Origin: Flavobacteriaceae bacterium
GTDB taxonomy: Bacteria > Bacteroidota > Bacteroidia > Flavobacteriales > Flavobacteriaceae
Direction: 5' to 3'
Assembly (NCBI GenBank): GCA_024643385.1
Contig: JAHEMZ010000019.1
Location: 1 to 40,762 of the forward strand
Length of the DNA stretch: 40,762 nt
Positions 25,303-33,947 of the stretch are shown in pieces. A model generated the notes under the pieces. It made no database searches, was not told the DNA's origin, and saw nothing but the letters and a program-made list of their open reading frames with translations. A program made the position numbers and the translations under genes. Positions within the stretch are counted from its first letter, which is position 1. Each line of letters starts with the position of its first letter.

Positions 25303-25354
25303 AACCACCACTTCATTACGGTTTTCCAAAACAAGCCTTTTTTGGTGGTTTTTT
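25303..25354 (+). terminator. Possible terminator after the msrB pair
   Basis: AACCACCA (25303-25310) pairs with TGGTGGTT (25343-25350) and is followed by T and A-T-rich sequence. The 32-base loop is unusually long for an intrinsic terminator, so this is tentative. Confidence 0.45.
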
Positions 25355-25400
25355 ATTTCGTAAATTCGCTACTTCAAAACTACTACTTTAAATTTTCGAA

Positions 25401-26777
25401 ATGAGTAAATACGACATCATTGTATTAGGAAGTGGACCCGGAGGTTATGTGACCGCGATCAGGGCCTCACAATTAGGTTTTAAAACCGCTATTGTGGAAA
25501 AAGAAAATCTGGGCGGCGTTTGCCTTAACTGGGGATGTATCCCAACCAAAGCATTGTTGAAGAGCGCACAGGTATTCGACTATTTAAAGCACGCTGAAGA
25601 CTATGGTCTAACTATTAAAGAATTTGATAAAGACTTCAGCAAAGTGGTGCAAAGAAGTCGTGGTGTGGCTGATGGAATGAGCAAAGGGGTTCAATTTTTA
25701 ATGAAAAAAAATAAAATTGACGTCATTGACGGTTACGGAAAGGTAAAGCCGGGAAAAAAAGTGGAAGTGGATGGAAAAGAATTTAATGCTGACCATATCA
25801 TCATTGCCACCGGAGCAAGATCCCGCGAATTGCCTAACTTAAAACAAGATGGAAAAAAAGTGATTGGGTATCGAGAAGCAATGACCTTAACCAAACAGCC
25901 AAAGAAAATGATCGTCGTGGGTAGTGGTGCCATTGGAGTAGAATTTTCTAATTTCTATAATAGCATGGGTACGGAAGTAACCATTGTGGAATTCCTTCCG
26001 AATTTAGTTCCCCTGGAAGATGAAGAGGTCTCAAAACAATTTGAACGTATATTTAAAAAGAGCGGGATCAATGTGATGACAAATTCCTCCGTTGAAAGTG
26101 TAGACACCAGTGGAACCGGAGTAAAGGCAAAAGTGAAAACCCAAAAAGGAGAAGAGATCTTGGAAGCCGACATTGTCCTTTCTGCGGTAGGAATTGCGGC
26201 TAATATTGAAAACATTGGTTTAGAAGATGTGGGTATTGTGACGGATAAAGGGAAAATTATGGTCAACGATTGGTACCAAACCAATATTCCCGGCTATTAT
26301 GCCATAGGAGATGTTGTACCCGGTCCGGCATTAGCGCATGTGGCTTCTGCAGAGGGCATCACCTGTGTTGAAAAAATAGCAGGATTACATGTAGATCCTA
26401 TTGACTATGGAAATATTCCCGGATGTACCTATACATCCCCGGAAATTGCGAGTGTTGGACTTACTGAAAAACAGGCAAAAGAAAAAGGCTATGAATTAAA
26501 GATCGGTAAGTTTCCTTTCTCAGCAAGTGGAAAGGCAAGTGCTGCCGGAACCAAGGATGGCTTTGTTAAAGTTATTTTTGATGCAAAATATGGAGAATGG
26601 TTGGGCTGCCATATGATCGGAGCAGGAGTAACCGACATGATTGCGGAGGCCGTTATAGCCCGTAAATTGGAAACAACAGGTCACGAAGTATTAAAGACCA
26701 TTCACCCCCACCCTACTATGAGCGAGGCGGTTATGGAAGCCGTAGCAGACGCCTACGGAGAAGTAATACACTTGTAA
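25401..26777 (+). CDS. lpdA: Dihydrolipoyl dehydrogenase (E3)
   Basis: A 458-residue FAD enzyme that re-oxidises dihydrolipoamide in the pyruvate and 2-oxoglutarate dehydrogenase and glycine-cleavage complexes. The FAD motif is VLGSGPGGYVTAIRA. The redox disulfide is C41/C46 in GGVCLNWGCIPTK. The NAD-binding GSGAIGVEF motif and the C-terminal HPHPTMSEAV with the active-site His and Glu are present. It is monocistronic in the window: E1 and E2 genes are not adjacent. A bidirectional terminator follows. Confidence 0.97.
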   Translation: MSKYDIIVLGSGPGGYVTAIRASQLGFKTAIVEKENLGGVCLNWGCIPTKALLKSAQVFDYLKHAEDYGLTIKEFDKDFSKVVQRSRGVADGMSKGVQFLMKKNKIDVIDGYGKVKPGKKVEVDGKEFNADHIIIATGARSRELPNLKQDGKKVIGYREAMTLTKQPKKMIVVGSGAIGVEFSNFYNSMGTEVTIVEFLPNLVPLEDEEVSKQFERIFKKSGINVMTNSSVESVDTSGTGVKAKVKTQKGEEILEADIVLSAVGIAANIENIGLEDVGIVTDKGKIMVNDWYQTNIPGYYAIGDVVPGPALAHVASAEGITCVEKIAGLHVDPIDYGNIPGCTYTSPEIASVGLTEKQAKEKGYELKIGKFPFSASGKASAAGTKDGFVKVIFDAKYGEWLGCHMIGAGVTDMIAEAVIARKLETTGHEVLKTIHPHPTMSEAVMEAVADAYGEVIHL

Positions 26778-26792
26778 TACAAACGAAATAAT

Positions 26793-26819
26793 AAAAAAGC
26801 CCCGAATCGGGGCTTTTTT
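26793..26819. terminator. Bidirectional terminator between lpdA and aroQ
   Basis: GCCCCGA paired with TCGGGGC, flanked by six A and six T. It terminates lpdA on + and aroQ on -; its right arm and T run overlap the aroQ stop codon at 26818-26820. Confidence 0.92.
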
Positions 26820-27234
26820 AGTTTAGAAAACTTTGCAAAGCGAGTTCGTAGCTCTGAAGCCCGAACCCAAGGATCACGCCTTTTGCACCCGGCGAAATAT
26901 AGGAATGATGCCTAAATTCTTCACGTGCGAAAGTATTTGAAATATGCACTTCCACCACAGGAGTTTCAATGGCCTTTACAGCGTCTCCAATACCAACCGA
27001 AGTATGCGTATAAGCGGCAGCGTTTAAAATAATACCATCAAAGGAAAAGCCGACCTCTTGAATTTTATTGATCAACTCTCCTTCCACATTTGATTGAAAA
27101 TAGGATATATCAATAAGGGGATATTTATTTTTTAGCAATTTAAAGAACTCTTCGAAGGTAAGGTCTCCATAAATATTTCGTTCCCGCTTTCCAAGCAGAT
27201 TCAAATTAGGACCATTGATGATGATGATTTTCAA
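26818..27234 (-). CDS. aroQ: Type II 3-dehydroquinate dehydratase
   Basis: A 138-residue dehydratase of the shikimate pathway, converting 3-dehydroquinate to 3-dehydroshikimate. The N-terminus IINGPNLNLLGKRE is followed by the catalytic Tyr22 in NIYGDLT. The segment EVHISNTFAREEFRHHSYI carries the catalytic His. The start is TTG at 27234, because an in-frame TAA lies upstream and no ATG precedes the essential NGPNLN motif. It is the last gene of the strand block fabG-VWA-SPFH-aroQ, 11 bases after the SPFH gene. Confidence 0.95.
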   Translation of the reverse strand: MKIIIINGPNLNLLGKRERNIYGDLTFEEFFKLLKNKYPLIDISYFQSNVEGELINKIQEVGFSFDGIILNAAAYTHTSVGIGDAVKAIETPVVEVHISNTFAREEFRHHSYISPGAKGVILGFGLQSYELALQSFLN

Positions 27235-27245
27235 TGATAAACTTT

Positions 27246-28064
27246 TTAATTATTTCCCCCTAAAATGATGGGTAAGCCATCTTTTCCTGATCCTATTACA
27301 ATGACCTTGCTGTTGGGGGACTCAGACAGTCTTAAAGTTGCTTCTATTCCTTTATCCTGAAGGATTTTATCGGTAAGTGATGCACTCAAAATTCTGTTGG
27401 CATCGGCCTTTCCTTGCGCTTCAATGATTACTTTTTCTGCTTCTTTGGCTGCCGTGACCAATCTAAATTCATATTCCAACGACTCTTGTTCCTGCTTTAA
27501 TTTTCTTTCGATGGCATCTTTTATGGTGTTTGGAAGTGTCACATCTCGTACCAAAATTTCATTCAATTGCACATATTGAAGATCCAATATTTTTTTGGTC
27601 TCTTCAAATATTTCTTCCTGAATAGCATCTCTCTTAGAAGAATATAGTTGTTCAGGCGTATACCTGCCTACCACGCTACGTGCAGCACTTCGAATGGCAG
27701 GCTGAATGATTCTCTCCAAATAATTTTCTCCTTTTTCCTGATGTAATTTTCCTAGATCATTTGAAACAGGCTGATACCAGGCGGAGGCATCTATTTGGAT
27801 TTCGAGTCCATTAGAAGAAAGTACTTTCATCTTTTCAAACAATTCTTGCTGTCTAACTTCGTATATAATAACCTTATTCCAGGGAGCTACGATATGAAAT
27901 CCTTCTCCTAAAGGAGGTTCATCGGTCACAACCCCATTGTCAAAAGTTCTGTATAGCACACCTGCCTGTCCTGAACCTATGGTTACTGCCGATTTGGCGA
28001 TAACTATAATTAGTATAATGATTACTACGATAATCGGTATTCCTACCTTGGGTAATTTGTCCAT
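27246..28064 (-). CDS. SPFH/band 7 (prohibitin-like) membrane protein
   Basis: A 272-residue protein with an N-terminal membrane anchor (IPIIVVIIILIIVIAKSAVT) and an SPFH/prohibitin domain. Landmarks are GSGQAGVLYRTFDNGVV, VRQQELFEKMKVLSSNGLEI and the helix RKLKQEQESLEYEFRLVTAA. SPFH proteins assemble into large membrane rings or microdomains and often assist FtsH or other proteases. It is 10 bases after the VWA gene and 11 bases before aroQ, so the three are probably co-transcribed. Confidence 0.92.
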   Translation of the reverse strand: MDKLPKVGIPIIVVIIILIIVIAKSAVTIGSGQAGVLYRTFDNGVVTDEPPLGEGFHIVAPWNKVIIYEVRQQELFEKMKVLSSNGLEIQIDASAWYQPVSNDLGKLHQEKGENYLERIIQPAIRSAARSVVGRYTPEQLYSSKRDAIQEEIFEETKKILDLQYVQLNEILVRDVTLPNTIKDAIERKLKQEQESLEYEFRLVTAAKEAEKVIIEAQGKADANRILSASLTDKILQDKGIEATLRLSESPNSKVIVIGSGKDGLPIILGGNN

Positions 28065-28074
28065 AATTTAGTTT

Positions 28075-30108
28075 TTATATCAATCCGTTATATTTTCTAA
28101 TAAACCACTCCGCGGCTAGCGTAAAAGCTATGATCGCCAGTAGATATTTCCAATCGATTAAAGGTACGATTTTTCGTTGGGTCTTTTGAATGGGTCGAAA
28201 GGATTCGTCATTTAAAAAATTCTGAATTAACCGATCCGTGTCCTTTAAAAAATACCATTTACCATCGGTATGTGTCGCTAAACGAGACAACTTCGTTACA
28301 TCAGCATTCAGAAATTGCTTTTCTACGTTAAAGTCCAAAATAGTGAAATTACCATTTCGAGAGACGGCCTGATCCCTGACAACTACCGTAAAACTATAGT
28401 CTCCCGAAGGTAAGGAATTGAGATCGACCTCATAAAAATTGCTTTTTAGCAGCATTGGGAAAACCGTTTCTTGTTCACTTTCCTGATGCATCACTCTAAT
28501 TTCAACTTGGGCTCGATTGTCAAAAACAAAACTTTTATCGAAATATTGTGCGGCTATGGTAATCGGATTATTGCTATAATAAAAAGTCTCGTGTGTCACT
28601 TCCAACCTACTTCTTATTTTATTAGAAGCCATATATTGAACAAGTTTGCCGACAAAATCATCAAATTCTTTAAAGGTGCCATTTTCCAAAAAATTATGGG
28701 CACGCCATTTCCAAATTCCTTCACCATCCCAAATAGCGCTTTTTCTTCCATTGAGATCGGTGGTGGCCAACATAGGGCTTCCGGTGGCAAAACCGTTTAT
28801 TTGTTGATCGAGTAATATTTCGAAAGGTACATTGATCGCTAAATCTCCAAATTCGGTACGTAACGGAGGAAAATTGGACCAACCCTCGTCTTCTATCGCA
28901 TAGTTCCCATAATTGAGATTCATAAGGCCATTTACATCTTCTTGAACATTGGCCACTTCTTTTTGAAAGATACTTTGAGCTGAATTTAAAAAATTCCAAT
29001 CCGTTCTAGTTCCCGATAAAATAATAAGGTTTTTACCGAGGCGGTTGATTTCTGAAAATAAGTTTGAAAAATTTCGGGAAGGCTGAAATAGAATTATCAA
29101 CTGATATTCTTCCAAAGTTGTGGAGGGAATACCGGGTTTTTCCAAAGTAACCGTACGTTGTTCATTGGTTTCAATCGCTTTTTTCAACGCTCCTAGATCA
29201 GGGTGTATCAGATCTGAAACAATAAGTACTTTTGTCGCTTGGTCTATCACTTCTACCGCGAATTCTTTGGTGTTATTGGTTTTATTCTTTTCTACGGAAA
29301 CAGGTTCGAGCACCGCTGTAAATCTCTGTAATCCCACTCTACTAGCCGGTAAGCTCAAAGTTATAGTTTGGGAATTATTTTTAGGAGTGAAAAGAACGTT
29401 CTGTGAATACATTTCGACATTTCCCTGTCTGATGACAAATCGAGAAGAAATATCACCCTCTCCGCTATACACTAAAATAGCTTCCACAGGAAATTCATTT
29501 TTTAGAAAAGAATAACGATTAGCATTTAATTGTTCGATTTTCAGATCCAAATATTGGATGGAATCACCCACTATCAAAGGGTAGATCGCATTATCGAAGT
29601 GGAGCGAGGCAAACTCATAATCTTTTCCCAGGGTTTGATTACCATCGGTAATAAGTATGGTTGGCGCCTTTTCTTTTTTAAATAATTCATTTACCCCTTC
29701 CAAGGCTTGATCTATGCGTGTTTGACTATCGATGAATTGAAGCGAATCCATTTCACGGAAAGTATTTCCGAAAGCAAAGAACTGAACATCAAATTTATCA
29801 TTAAGCTCCTCGTTGTTCTTCAATTGATCCACCGCTGATTTCACTGCCGATGAATCCGTCCATTCTTGGATGGAGCCGGATACGTCTACCAGAATAGGGA
29901 GCTTTGGTTTTTGTAATAGGATTGTTTCACTGCGAAAATTTGGATTGACCAAAAGCAGAAATAGGGAAAAAAGGGTGATAAATCGTAAAGTTCCGAATAC
30001 CCAACTTAAGCTTTTATTGTAGTTTATTCTATATCCATACATATATACCGAAATGGCAAAAGCCAAAACGGCAGCCACAACCATATAGAGTATACTTTCT
30101 GCTGTCAA
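28075..30108 (-). CDS. Membrane-anchored VWA-domain protein, unknown function
   Basis: A 677-residue protein with two N-terminal hydrophobic helices (about 8-25 and 40-55), a VWA-like domain and a C-terminal helix (about 654-668). The metal-site motif DVSGS is at 75-79 and ITDGN at about 153 supplies the second loop. The middle and C-terminal parts are large, beta-rich and probably periplasmic. The start is probably TTG at 30108, with an in-frame ATG eight codons later as the alternative. It resembles the large membrane VWA proteins common in Bacteroidota; an aerotolerance (Bat) role is not supported by its neighbours. Confidence 0.75.
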   Translation of the reverse strand: MTAESILYMVVAAVLAFAISVYMYGYRINYNKSLSWVFGTLRFITLFSLFLLLVNPNFRSETILLQKPKLPILVDVSGSIQEWTDSSAVKSAVDQLKNNEELNDKFDVQFFAFGNTFREMDSLQFIDSQTRIDQALEGVNELFKKEKAPTILITDGNQTLGKDYEFASLHFDNAIYPLIVGDSIQYLDLKIEQLNANRYSFLKNEFPVEAILVYSGEGDISSRFVIRQGNVEMYSQNVLFTPKNNSQTITLSLPASRVGLQRFTAVLEPVSVEKNKTNNTKEFAVEVIDQATKVLIVSDLIHPDLGALKKAIETNEQRTVTLEKPGIPSTTLEEYQLIILFQPSRNFSNLFSEINRLGKNLIILSGTRTDWNFLNSAQSIFQKEVANVQEDVNGLMNLNYGNYAIEDEGWSNFPPLRTEFGDLAINVPFEILLDQQINGFATGSPMLATTDLNGRKSAIWDGEGIWKWRAHNFLENGTFKEFDDFVGKLVQYMASNKIRSRLEVTHETFYYSNNPITIAAQYFDKSFVFDNRAQVEIRVMHQESEQETVFPMLLKSNFYEVDLNSLPSGDYSFTVVVRDQAVSRNGNFTILDFNVEKQFLNADVTKLSRLATHTDGKWYFLKDTDRLIQNFLNDESFRPIQKTQRKIVPLIDWKYLLAIIAFTLAAEWFIRKYNGLI

Positions 30109-30131
30109 TCGATATAATTATTTGGGTAAGA

Positions 30132-30878
30132 TTAGGTCAACATCCCACCGTCAACATTTAATACCTGGCCGGTTACATAAGACGATAAATCACTTGCCAG
30201 ATACACACAGGCATTCGCTATATCCTCAGGGGTCCCACCCCTTTTCAAAGGAATAGCATCCCTCCACGCTTGTACAGTGGCATCATCCAATTTTCCGGTC
30301 ATTTCTGTTTCGATAAAGCCGGGGGCGATCGCATTACAACGAATATTCCTTGAGCCAAGTTCCAGTGCTACGGATTTGGTAAAACCTAAAATTCCCGCTT
30401 TTGATGCGGCATAGTTAGTCTGCCCTGCATTTCCTTTCACCCCAACCACAGAACTCATATTAATGATCGAACCGTTTCGCTGTTTCAACATCACCCGTTG
30501 TACAGCTTTCGTCATATTAAAGACTGATTTCAGGTTTACTTCGATCACTTTGTCGAAGTCCTCTTCAGACATACGCATCAAAAGATTATCCTTAGTAATA
30601 CCCGCGTTATTTATCAAGATATCAATACTGCCAAAATCTTCCATTACCTGCGTCGCTAAGTCCTGCGCCTGCTCGTAATTGGAGGCGTCACTTTTATAGG
30701 CTTTAGCCTTGACCCCTTCTTTGGAAAGTTCCAAAGCCAATGCTTCCGCAGCTTCCGCAGAAGAATTATAAGTAAAAGCCACGTTGGCTCCATTTTTTGC
30801 AAATACCTCTACAATTCCTTTTCCTATTCCTCTACTTCCTCCTGTTATGATCGCTGTTTTACCTTCCAATAATTTCAT
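30132..30878 (-). CDS. fabG: 3-oxoacyl-[ACP] reductase
   Basis: A 248-residue short-chain dehydrogenase. The NADPH motif is TGGSRGIGKG at about 12-21, followed by NNAG at about 90. The catalytic residues are Ser142/Ser143, Tyr156 and Lys160 in YAASK. The C-terminal CVYLASDLSSYVTGQVLNVD is the usual ending. It reduces 3-oxoacyl-ACP in fatty-acid elongation. It lies 103 bases downstream of sucD, separated by a terminator, so it probably has its own promoter. No perfect TAnnTTTG was found in that gap. Confidence 0.93.
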   Translation of the reverse strand: MKLLEGKTAIITGGSRGIGKGIVEVFAKNGANVAFTYNSSAEAAEALALELSKEGVKAKAYKSDASNYEQAQDLATQVMEDFGSIDILINNAGITKDNLLMRMSEEDFDKVIEVNLKSVFNMTKAVQRVMLKQRNGSIINMSSVVGVKGNAGQTNYAASKAGILGFTKSVALELGSRNIRCNAIAPGFIETEMTGKLDDATVQAWRDAIPLKRGGTPEDIANACVYLASDLSSYVTGQVLNVDGGMLT

Positions 30879-30931
30879 AGTTACTTATTTTTGTTGTCTT
30901 CCAAATATAGGAAAACGCTTCGTGTTTGCCA

Positions 30932-30959
30932 TAAAAAAAGCCTTGCGATTTGCAAGGCT
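30932..30959 (-). terminator. Intrinsic terminator of sucD
   Basis: An eight-base stem AGCCTTGC / GCAAGGCT with a five-base loop, followed on the minus strand by a T run. It lies directly after the sucD stop and before fabG. Confidence 0.9.
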
Positions 30960-30981
30960 CATCTATAATTTAGCCCGTAGG

Positions 30982-31854
30982 TTATCCTAAGACTTCCGCT
31001 ACTTTTTTACCTATTTCCGCAGGAGAATCTACCACGTGAATTCCGCAAGCACGCATGATCTTTTTCTTTGCCTGCGCGGTATCATCACTACCCCCAACAA
31101 TGGCTCCGGCATGCCCCATGGTTCTTCCTGCAGGAGCAGTTTCTCCCGCAATAAATCCAACGATTGGTTTTTTACTTCCACTGTTTTTATACCAATTTGC
31201 TGCTTCCGCTTCCAACTGACCTCCGATTTCGCCAATCATCACTACCGCTTCAGTTTCAGGGTCATTAATCAATAATTCAACCGCTTCTTTAGTAGTAGTT
31301 CCAATGATCGGATCCCCTCCGATACCGATAGCAGTGGTAATTCCTAACCCTTGCTTTACAACTTGATCTGCTGCTTCATAAGTTAGGGTACCGGATTTAG
31401 ATACGATCCCAACTTTACCTTTTTTGAAAACAAATCCGGGCATGATTCCTACTTTCGCTTCTCCCGGAGTTATTACTCCCGGACAATTTGGTCCTATCAA
31501 TCTGCAATTACGACTTTTAATATAGTTTGCGGCCACAATCATATCGGCCACCGGAATTCCTTCCGTAATAGTAATAATCACTTTAATTCCGGCTTCGGCA
31601 GCTTCCATTATTGCGTCGGCAGCAAATGCAGGTGGCACAAAAATGATACTGGTATCGGCCCCAACCAGCCTAACGGCATCGGCTACGGTATTAAATACAG
31701 GTCGATCCAAATGGGTTTGCCCACCTTTTCCGGGGGTCACCCCTCCTACAACATTGGTTCCGTATTCGATCATTTGACCGGCATGAAAAGTACCTTCACT
31801 TCCAGTGAATCCTTGTACAATAATTTTTGAATCCTTATTAACTAAAACACTCAT
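30982..31854 (-). CDS. sucD: Succinyl-CoA synthetase alpha subunit
   Basis: A 290-residue subunit that carries the phosphohistidine in the TCA-cycle step from succinyl-CoA to succinate. The CoA-binding N-terminal domain shows [20 protein letters not shown], and GGVTPGKGG is a conserved loop. The ligase domain motif [11 protein letters not shown] is intact. The active-site His248 is in [13 protein letters not shown]. The beta-subunit gene sucC is not in the window, which is normal where sucC and sucD are separated in this phylum. A -7 motif lies upstream and a terminator downstream. Confidence 0.97.
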   Translation of the reverse strand: MSVLVNKDSKIIVQGFTGSEGTFHAGQMIEYGTNVVGGVTPGKGGQTHLDRPVFNTVADAVRLVGADTSIIFVPPAFAADAIMEAAEAGIKVIITITEGIPVADMIVAANYIKSRNCRLIGPNCPGVITPGEAKVGIMPGFVFKKGKVGIVSKSGTLTYEAADQVVKQGLGITTAIGIGGDPIIGTTTKEAVELLINDPETEAVVMIGEIGGQLEAEAANWYKNSGSKKPIVGFIAGETAPAGRTMGHAGAIVGGSDDTAQAKKKIMRACGIHVVDSPAEIGKKVAEVLG

Positions 31855-31889
31855 GGAGTTCTACTTTTTTGGTTTGATTTTAAGTTGGA

Positions 31890-31897
31890 CAAAGGTA
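31890..31897 (-). promoter_or_regulatory. Predicted -7 promoter element for sucD
   Basis: On the minus strand TACCTTTG matches TAnnTTTG exactly, 35 bases before the sucD ATG. No TTG is seen 17-23 bases upstream. Confidence 0.5.
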
Positions 31898-31925
31898 AAC
31901 TTTTAGACCCTTTTAAAAAAGTGAT

Positions 31926-32339
31926 TTACACCTTTACTTTGTGGTAAGATTCATTGGTGTCGTCTTTGTCTGTGACCGGCTGACTGACTTGATATCCTCT
32001 ATACATTTTTTCATCTTTCACTTCCCAAATGGCAATAAAATGAGAGATTCCCAATTCTTCATCAGGGTTTTCAATGGTACGGACATAATATTTATAACGA
32101 ATAGTGACATGATTATCGTCTTGCAACAAATGACTCACCTCTACTCGTAAATCTTCGTAAGCCCGGCGTATTTCAGAAAAGAAATCAATGATGTCGTCAT
32201 AATGCATGATCGTAAGACCATCCATACTATTCCAAATAAGTACTAATTCGGGGTGAAAATATTTTTTCAGAACAGTCTTATCGTGCAATATATCAGATAA
32301 ATAGAAATTCCTTACAACTTCTTTTGCAGTTCTACTCAT
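31926..32339 (-). CDS. NTF2-like (SnoaL-type) protein
   Basis: A 137-residue protein with the cone-shaped NTF2-like pattern: N-terminal helix TAKEVVRNFYLSDILHD, then FHPELVLIWNSMDGLTIM, and later strands HVTIRYKYYVRTIENP and HFIAIWEVKDEKMYRGYQVS. No catalytic residues can be assigned. It starts inside the stop of the LpxD-like gene (ATGA overlap), so its translation is probably coupled. Function is unknown; the family includes small ligand-binding proteins and enzymes. Confidence 0.82.
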   Translation of the reverse strand: MSRTAKEVVRNFYLSDILHDKTVLKKYFHPELVLIWNSMDGLTIMHYDDIIDFFSEIRRAYEDLRVEVSHLLQDDNHVTIRYKYYVRTIENPDEELGISHFIAIWEVKDEKMYRGYQVSQPVTDKDDTNESYHKVKV

Positions 32340-33274
32340 GTTAATTTATCTAGTTTTTCAATAATATCAGGAATTAAACGAATGGAGGCAATCTCTTTAT
32401 ATTTCTTGCGAAATTCATCTGCCGGAGTACCAAAATATGATTTGTTTGCCTCCAAGGATTTACTTACCCCACTTTGTGCAGATATTATCGCTTTTTCTCC
32501 TATAGTTATTCCGCTTGTAATTCCTACCTGTCCCCAAATAGTGACGAAATCTTCAATTAATACGCATCCTGCAATTCCTACTTGAGAGGCAATAAGACAT
32601 CTCTTACCGATCACCGAATCGTGCCCCACATGAACCTGATTATCAATTTTAGTCCCTTCTCCTATTATTGTAGATGCACTCACTCCTTTGTCTATCGTAC
32701 ATAAAGCACCAATATCCACATTGTCCTGTACAACAACATTTCCACCACTCAACAATTTGTCAAATTTTTCAGGCCTATTCTTATAATAAAAAGCATCAGC
32801 CCCCAAAACCGTTCCGGCATGAATGGTCACGTTATTTCCAATGATGGTATTATCGTAAATAGCAACGTTTGGATGAATGACACAATCATCTCCGATCACG
32901 ACATTGTTCCCAATAAAAACGTTTGGTTGTATAACAGTATGCTTGCCAATCTTGGAAGATTCTGCTATCACTGCGTTCGCTGCCCTGAATGGATTGAAAT
33001 GCTGCGTAAGTTTATTAAAATCTCTGAATGGATCTTCGGAAATCAACAATGCCTTTCCAATAGGACAATCTACTTTCTTGTTAATCAAGATTACAGTAGC
33101 TAAGGACTGTAGCGCCTTATCATAGTATTTTGGATGATCTACAAATACGATATCACCCGGCTGTACAACATGAATTTCATTGATTCCAAGTATAGGGAAA
33201 TGCGGTTCTCCCACAAATTCACAGTTTAGAATTTGGGCAATAGTATCAAGTGATTGCGGTTTCGGAAACTTCAC
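32336..33274 (-). CDS. LpxD-like acyltransferase paralogue (hexapeptide repeat)
   Basis: A 312-residue left-handed beta-helix protein of the LpxD family, with an N-terminal uridine-type domain (LDTIAQILNCEFVG) and hexapeptide repeats from about residue 100. The catalytic-type His lies in QVHVGHDSVIG. Compared with the other copy at 36129-37154, the GxDGFGF motif is GADAFYYK and DIGAGTTIDRA is DIGALCTIDKG. The substrate may therefore differ. The start is GTG at 33274; the ATG two bases upstream is out of frame. A predicted promoter lies 17 bases upstream. It overlaps the NTF2-like gene by four bases. Confidence 0.85.
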   Translation of the reverse strand: MKFPKPQSLDTIAQILNCEFVGEPHFPILGINEIHVVQPGDIVFVDHPKYYDKALQSLATVILINKKVDCPIGKALLISEDPFRDFNKLTQHFNPFRAANAVIAESSKIGKHTVIQPNVFIGNNVVIGDDCVIHPNVAIYDNTIIGNNVTIHAGTVLGADAFYYKNRPEKFDKLLSGGNVVVQDNVDIGALCTIDKGVSASTIIGEGTKIDNQVHVGHDSVIGKRCLIASQVGIAGCVLIEDFVTIWGQVGITSGITIGEKAIISAQSGVSKSLEANKSYFGTPADEFRKKYKEIASIRLIPDIIEKLDKLT

Positions 33275-33291
33275 ATTAAATAATTACTTAT

Positions 33292-33299
33292 CAAATATA
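33292..33299 (-). promoter_or_regulatory. Predicted -7 promoter element for the LpxD-like gene
   Basis: On the minus strand TATATTTG matches TAnnTTTG exactly, 17 bases before the GTG start. It begins directly where the T run of the efp terminator ends. A TTG lies 14 bases upstream, shorter than ideal. Confidence 0.5.
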
Positions 33300-33336
33300 A
33301 AAAAATCCCACCTCAATTAGGATTGGGATGGGATTT
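33300..33336 (-). terminator. Terminator after efp
   Basis: On the minus strand AAATCCCA pairs with TGGGATTT around an 18-base loop and is followed by a T run. It lies 22 bases after the efp stop, and its T run joins the promoter of the next gene. Confidence 0.7.
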
Positions 33337-33357
33337 ATATTTTCCAATCGAAAAAAG

Positions 33358-33924
33358 TTATTCCTTCATTCGCTCCATATAGTTCCCTTTTTCCGTGTCG
33401 ATCTTAATATTATCTCCCTCATTGATAAACAAAGGAACATTGACACGAGCTCCCGTTTCAACGGTAGCGGGTTTAGTAGCGTTGGTGGCAGTATTACCTT
33501 TTAGCCCGGGTTCTGTCTCTAACACTTTTAAAACAACATGTGCGGGCATTTCGACTGACAAAGGCAATTGATCTTCTGCATTAATGATCACGGTCACTAC
33601 TTCTCCTTCTTTTAACAGATCAGGGCGATCCAGTGCGCTTTCGGGCAATTGAATTTGGGTATAGTCTTCGGTGTTCATAAAATGATAAGTCGCCCCTTCA
33701 TTATATAAATACTGGAATTTATGTGTTTCTACACGCACATCCTCAATTTTATGCCCTGCTGAAAAAGTATTATCTAAAACCTTCCCTGATGTAACGCTTC
33801 GCAATTTTGTTCTCACAAAAGCGGGGCCTTTCCCCGGTTTCACATGTAAAAATTCAATAATCTTATAAATGTCATTATTGTATTTAATACAAAGTCCTTT
33901 CCTAATATCTGAAGTACTTGCCAT
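33358..33924 (-). CDS. efp: Elongation factor P
   Basis: A 188-residue EF-P with the usual three OB-like domains. It rescues ribosomes stalled at proline stretches. The domain I tip is HVKPGKGPAFVRTKLR, so the residue for modification is Lys32, as in lysine-type EF-Ps. The C-terminal signature VNVPLFINEGDNIKIDTE is intact. It is 23 bases downstream of lpxA and probably read from the lpx transcript, ending at the terminator that follows. Confidence 0.96.
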   Translation of the reverse strand: MASTSDIRKGLCIKYNNDIYKIIEFLHVKPGKGPAFVRTKLRSVTSGKVLDNTFSAGHKIEDVRVETHKFQYLYNEGATYHFMNTEDYTQIQLPESALDRPDLLKEGEVVTVIINAEDQLPLSVEMPAHVVLKVLETEPGLKGNTATNATKPATVETGARVNVPLFINEGDNIKIDTEKGNYMERMKE

Positions 33925-33947
33925 AATATATTGTTGTTGTATTTTTT

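Noticed and set aside
29120-29515. A 131-codon open frame on + opposite the VWA gene
   Set aside because: Antisense shadow with no start context or domain.
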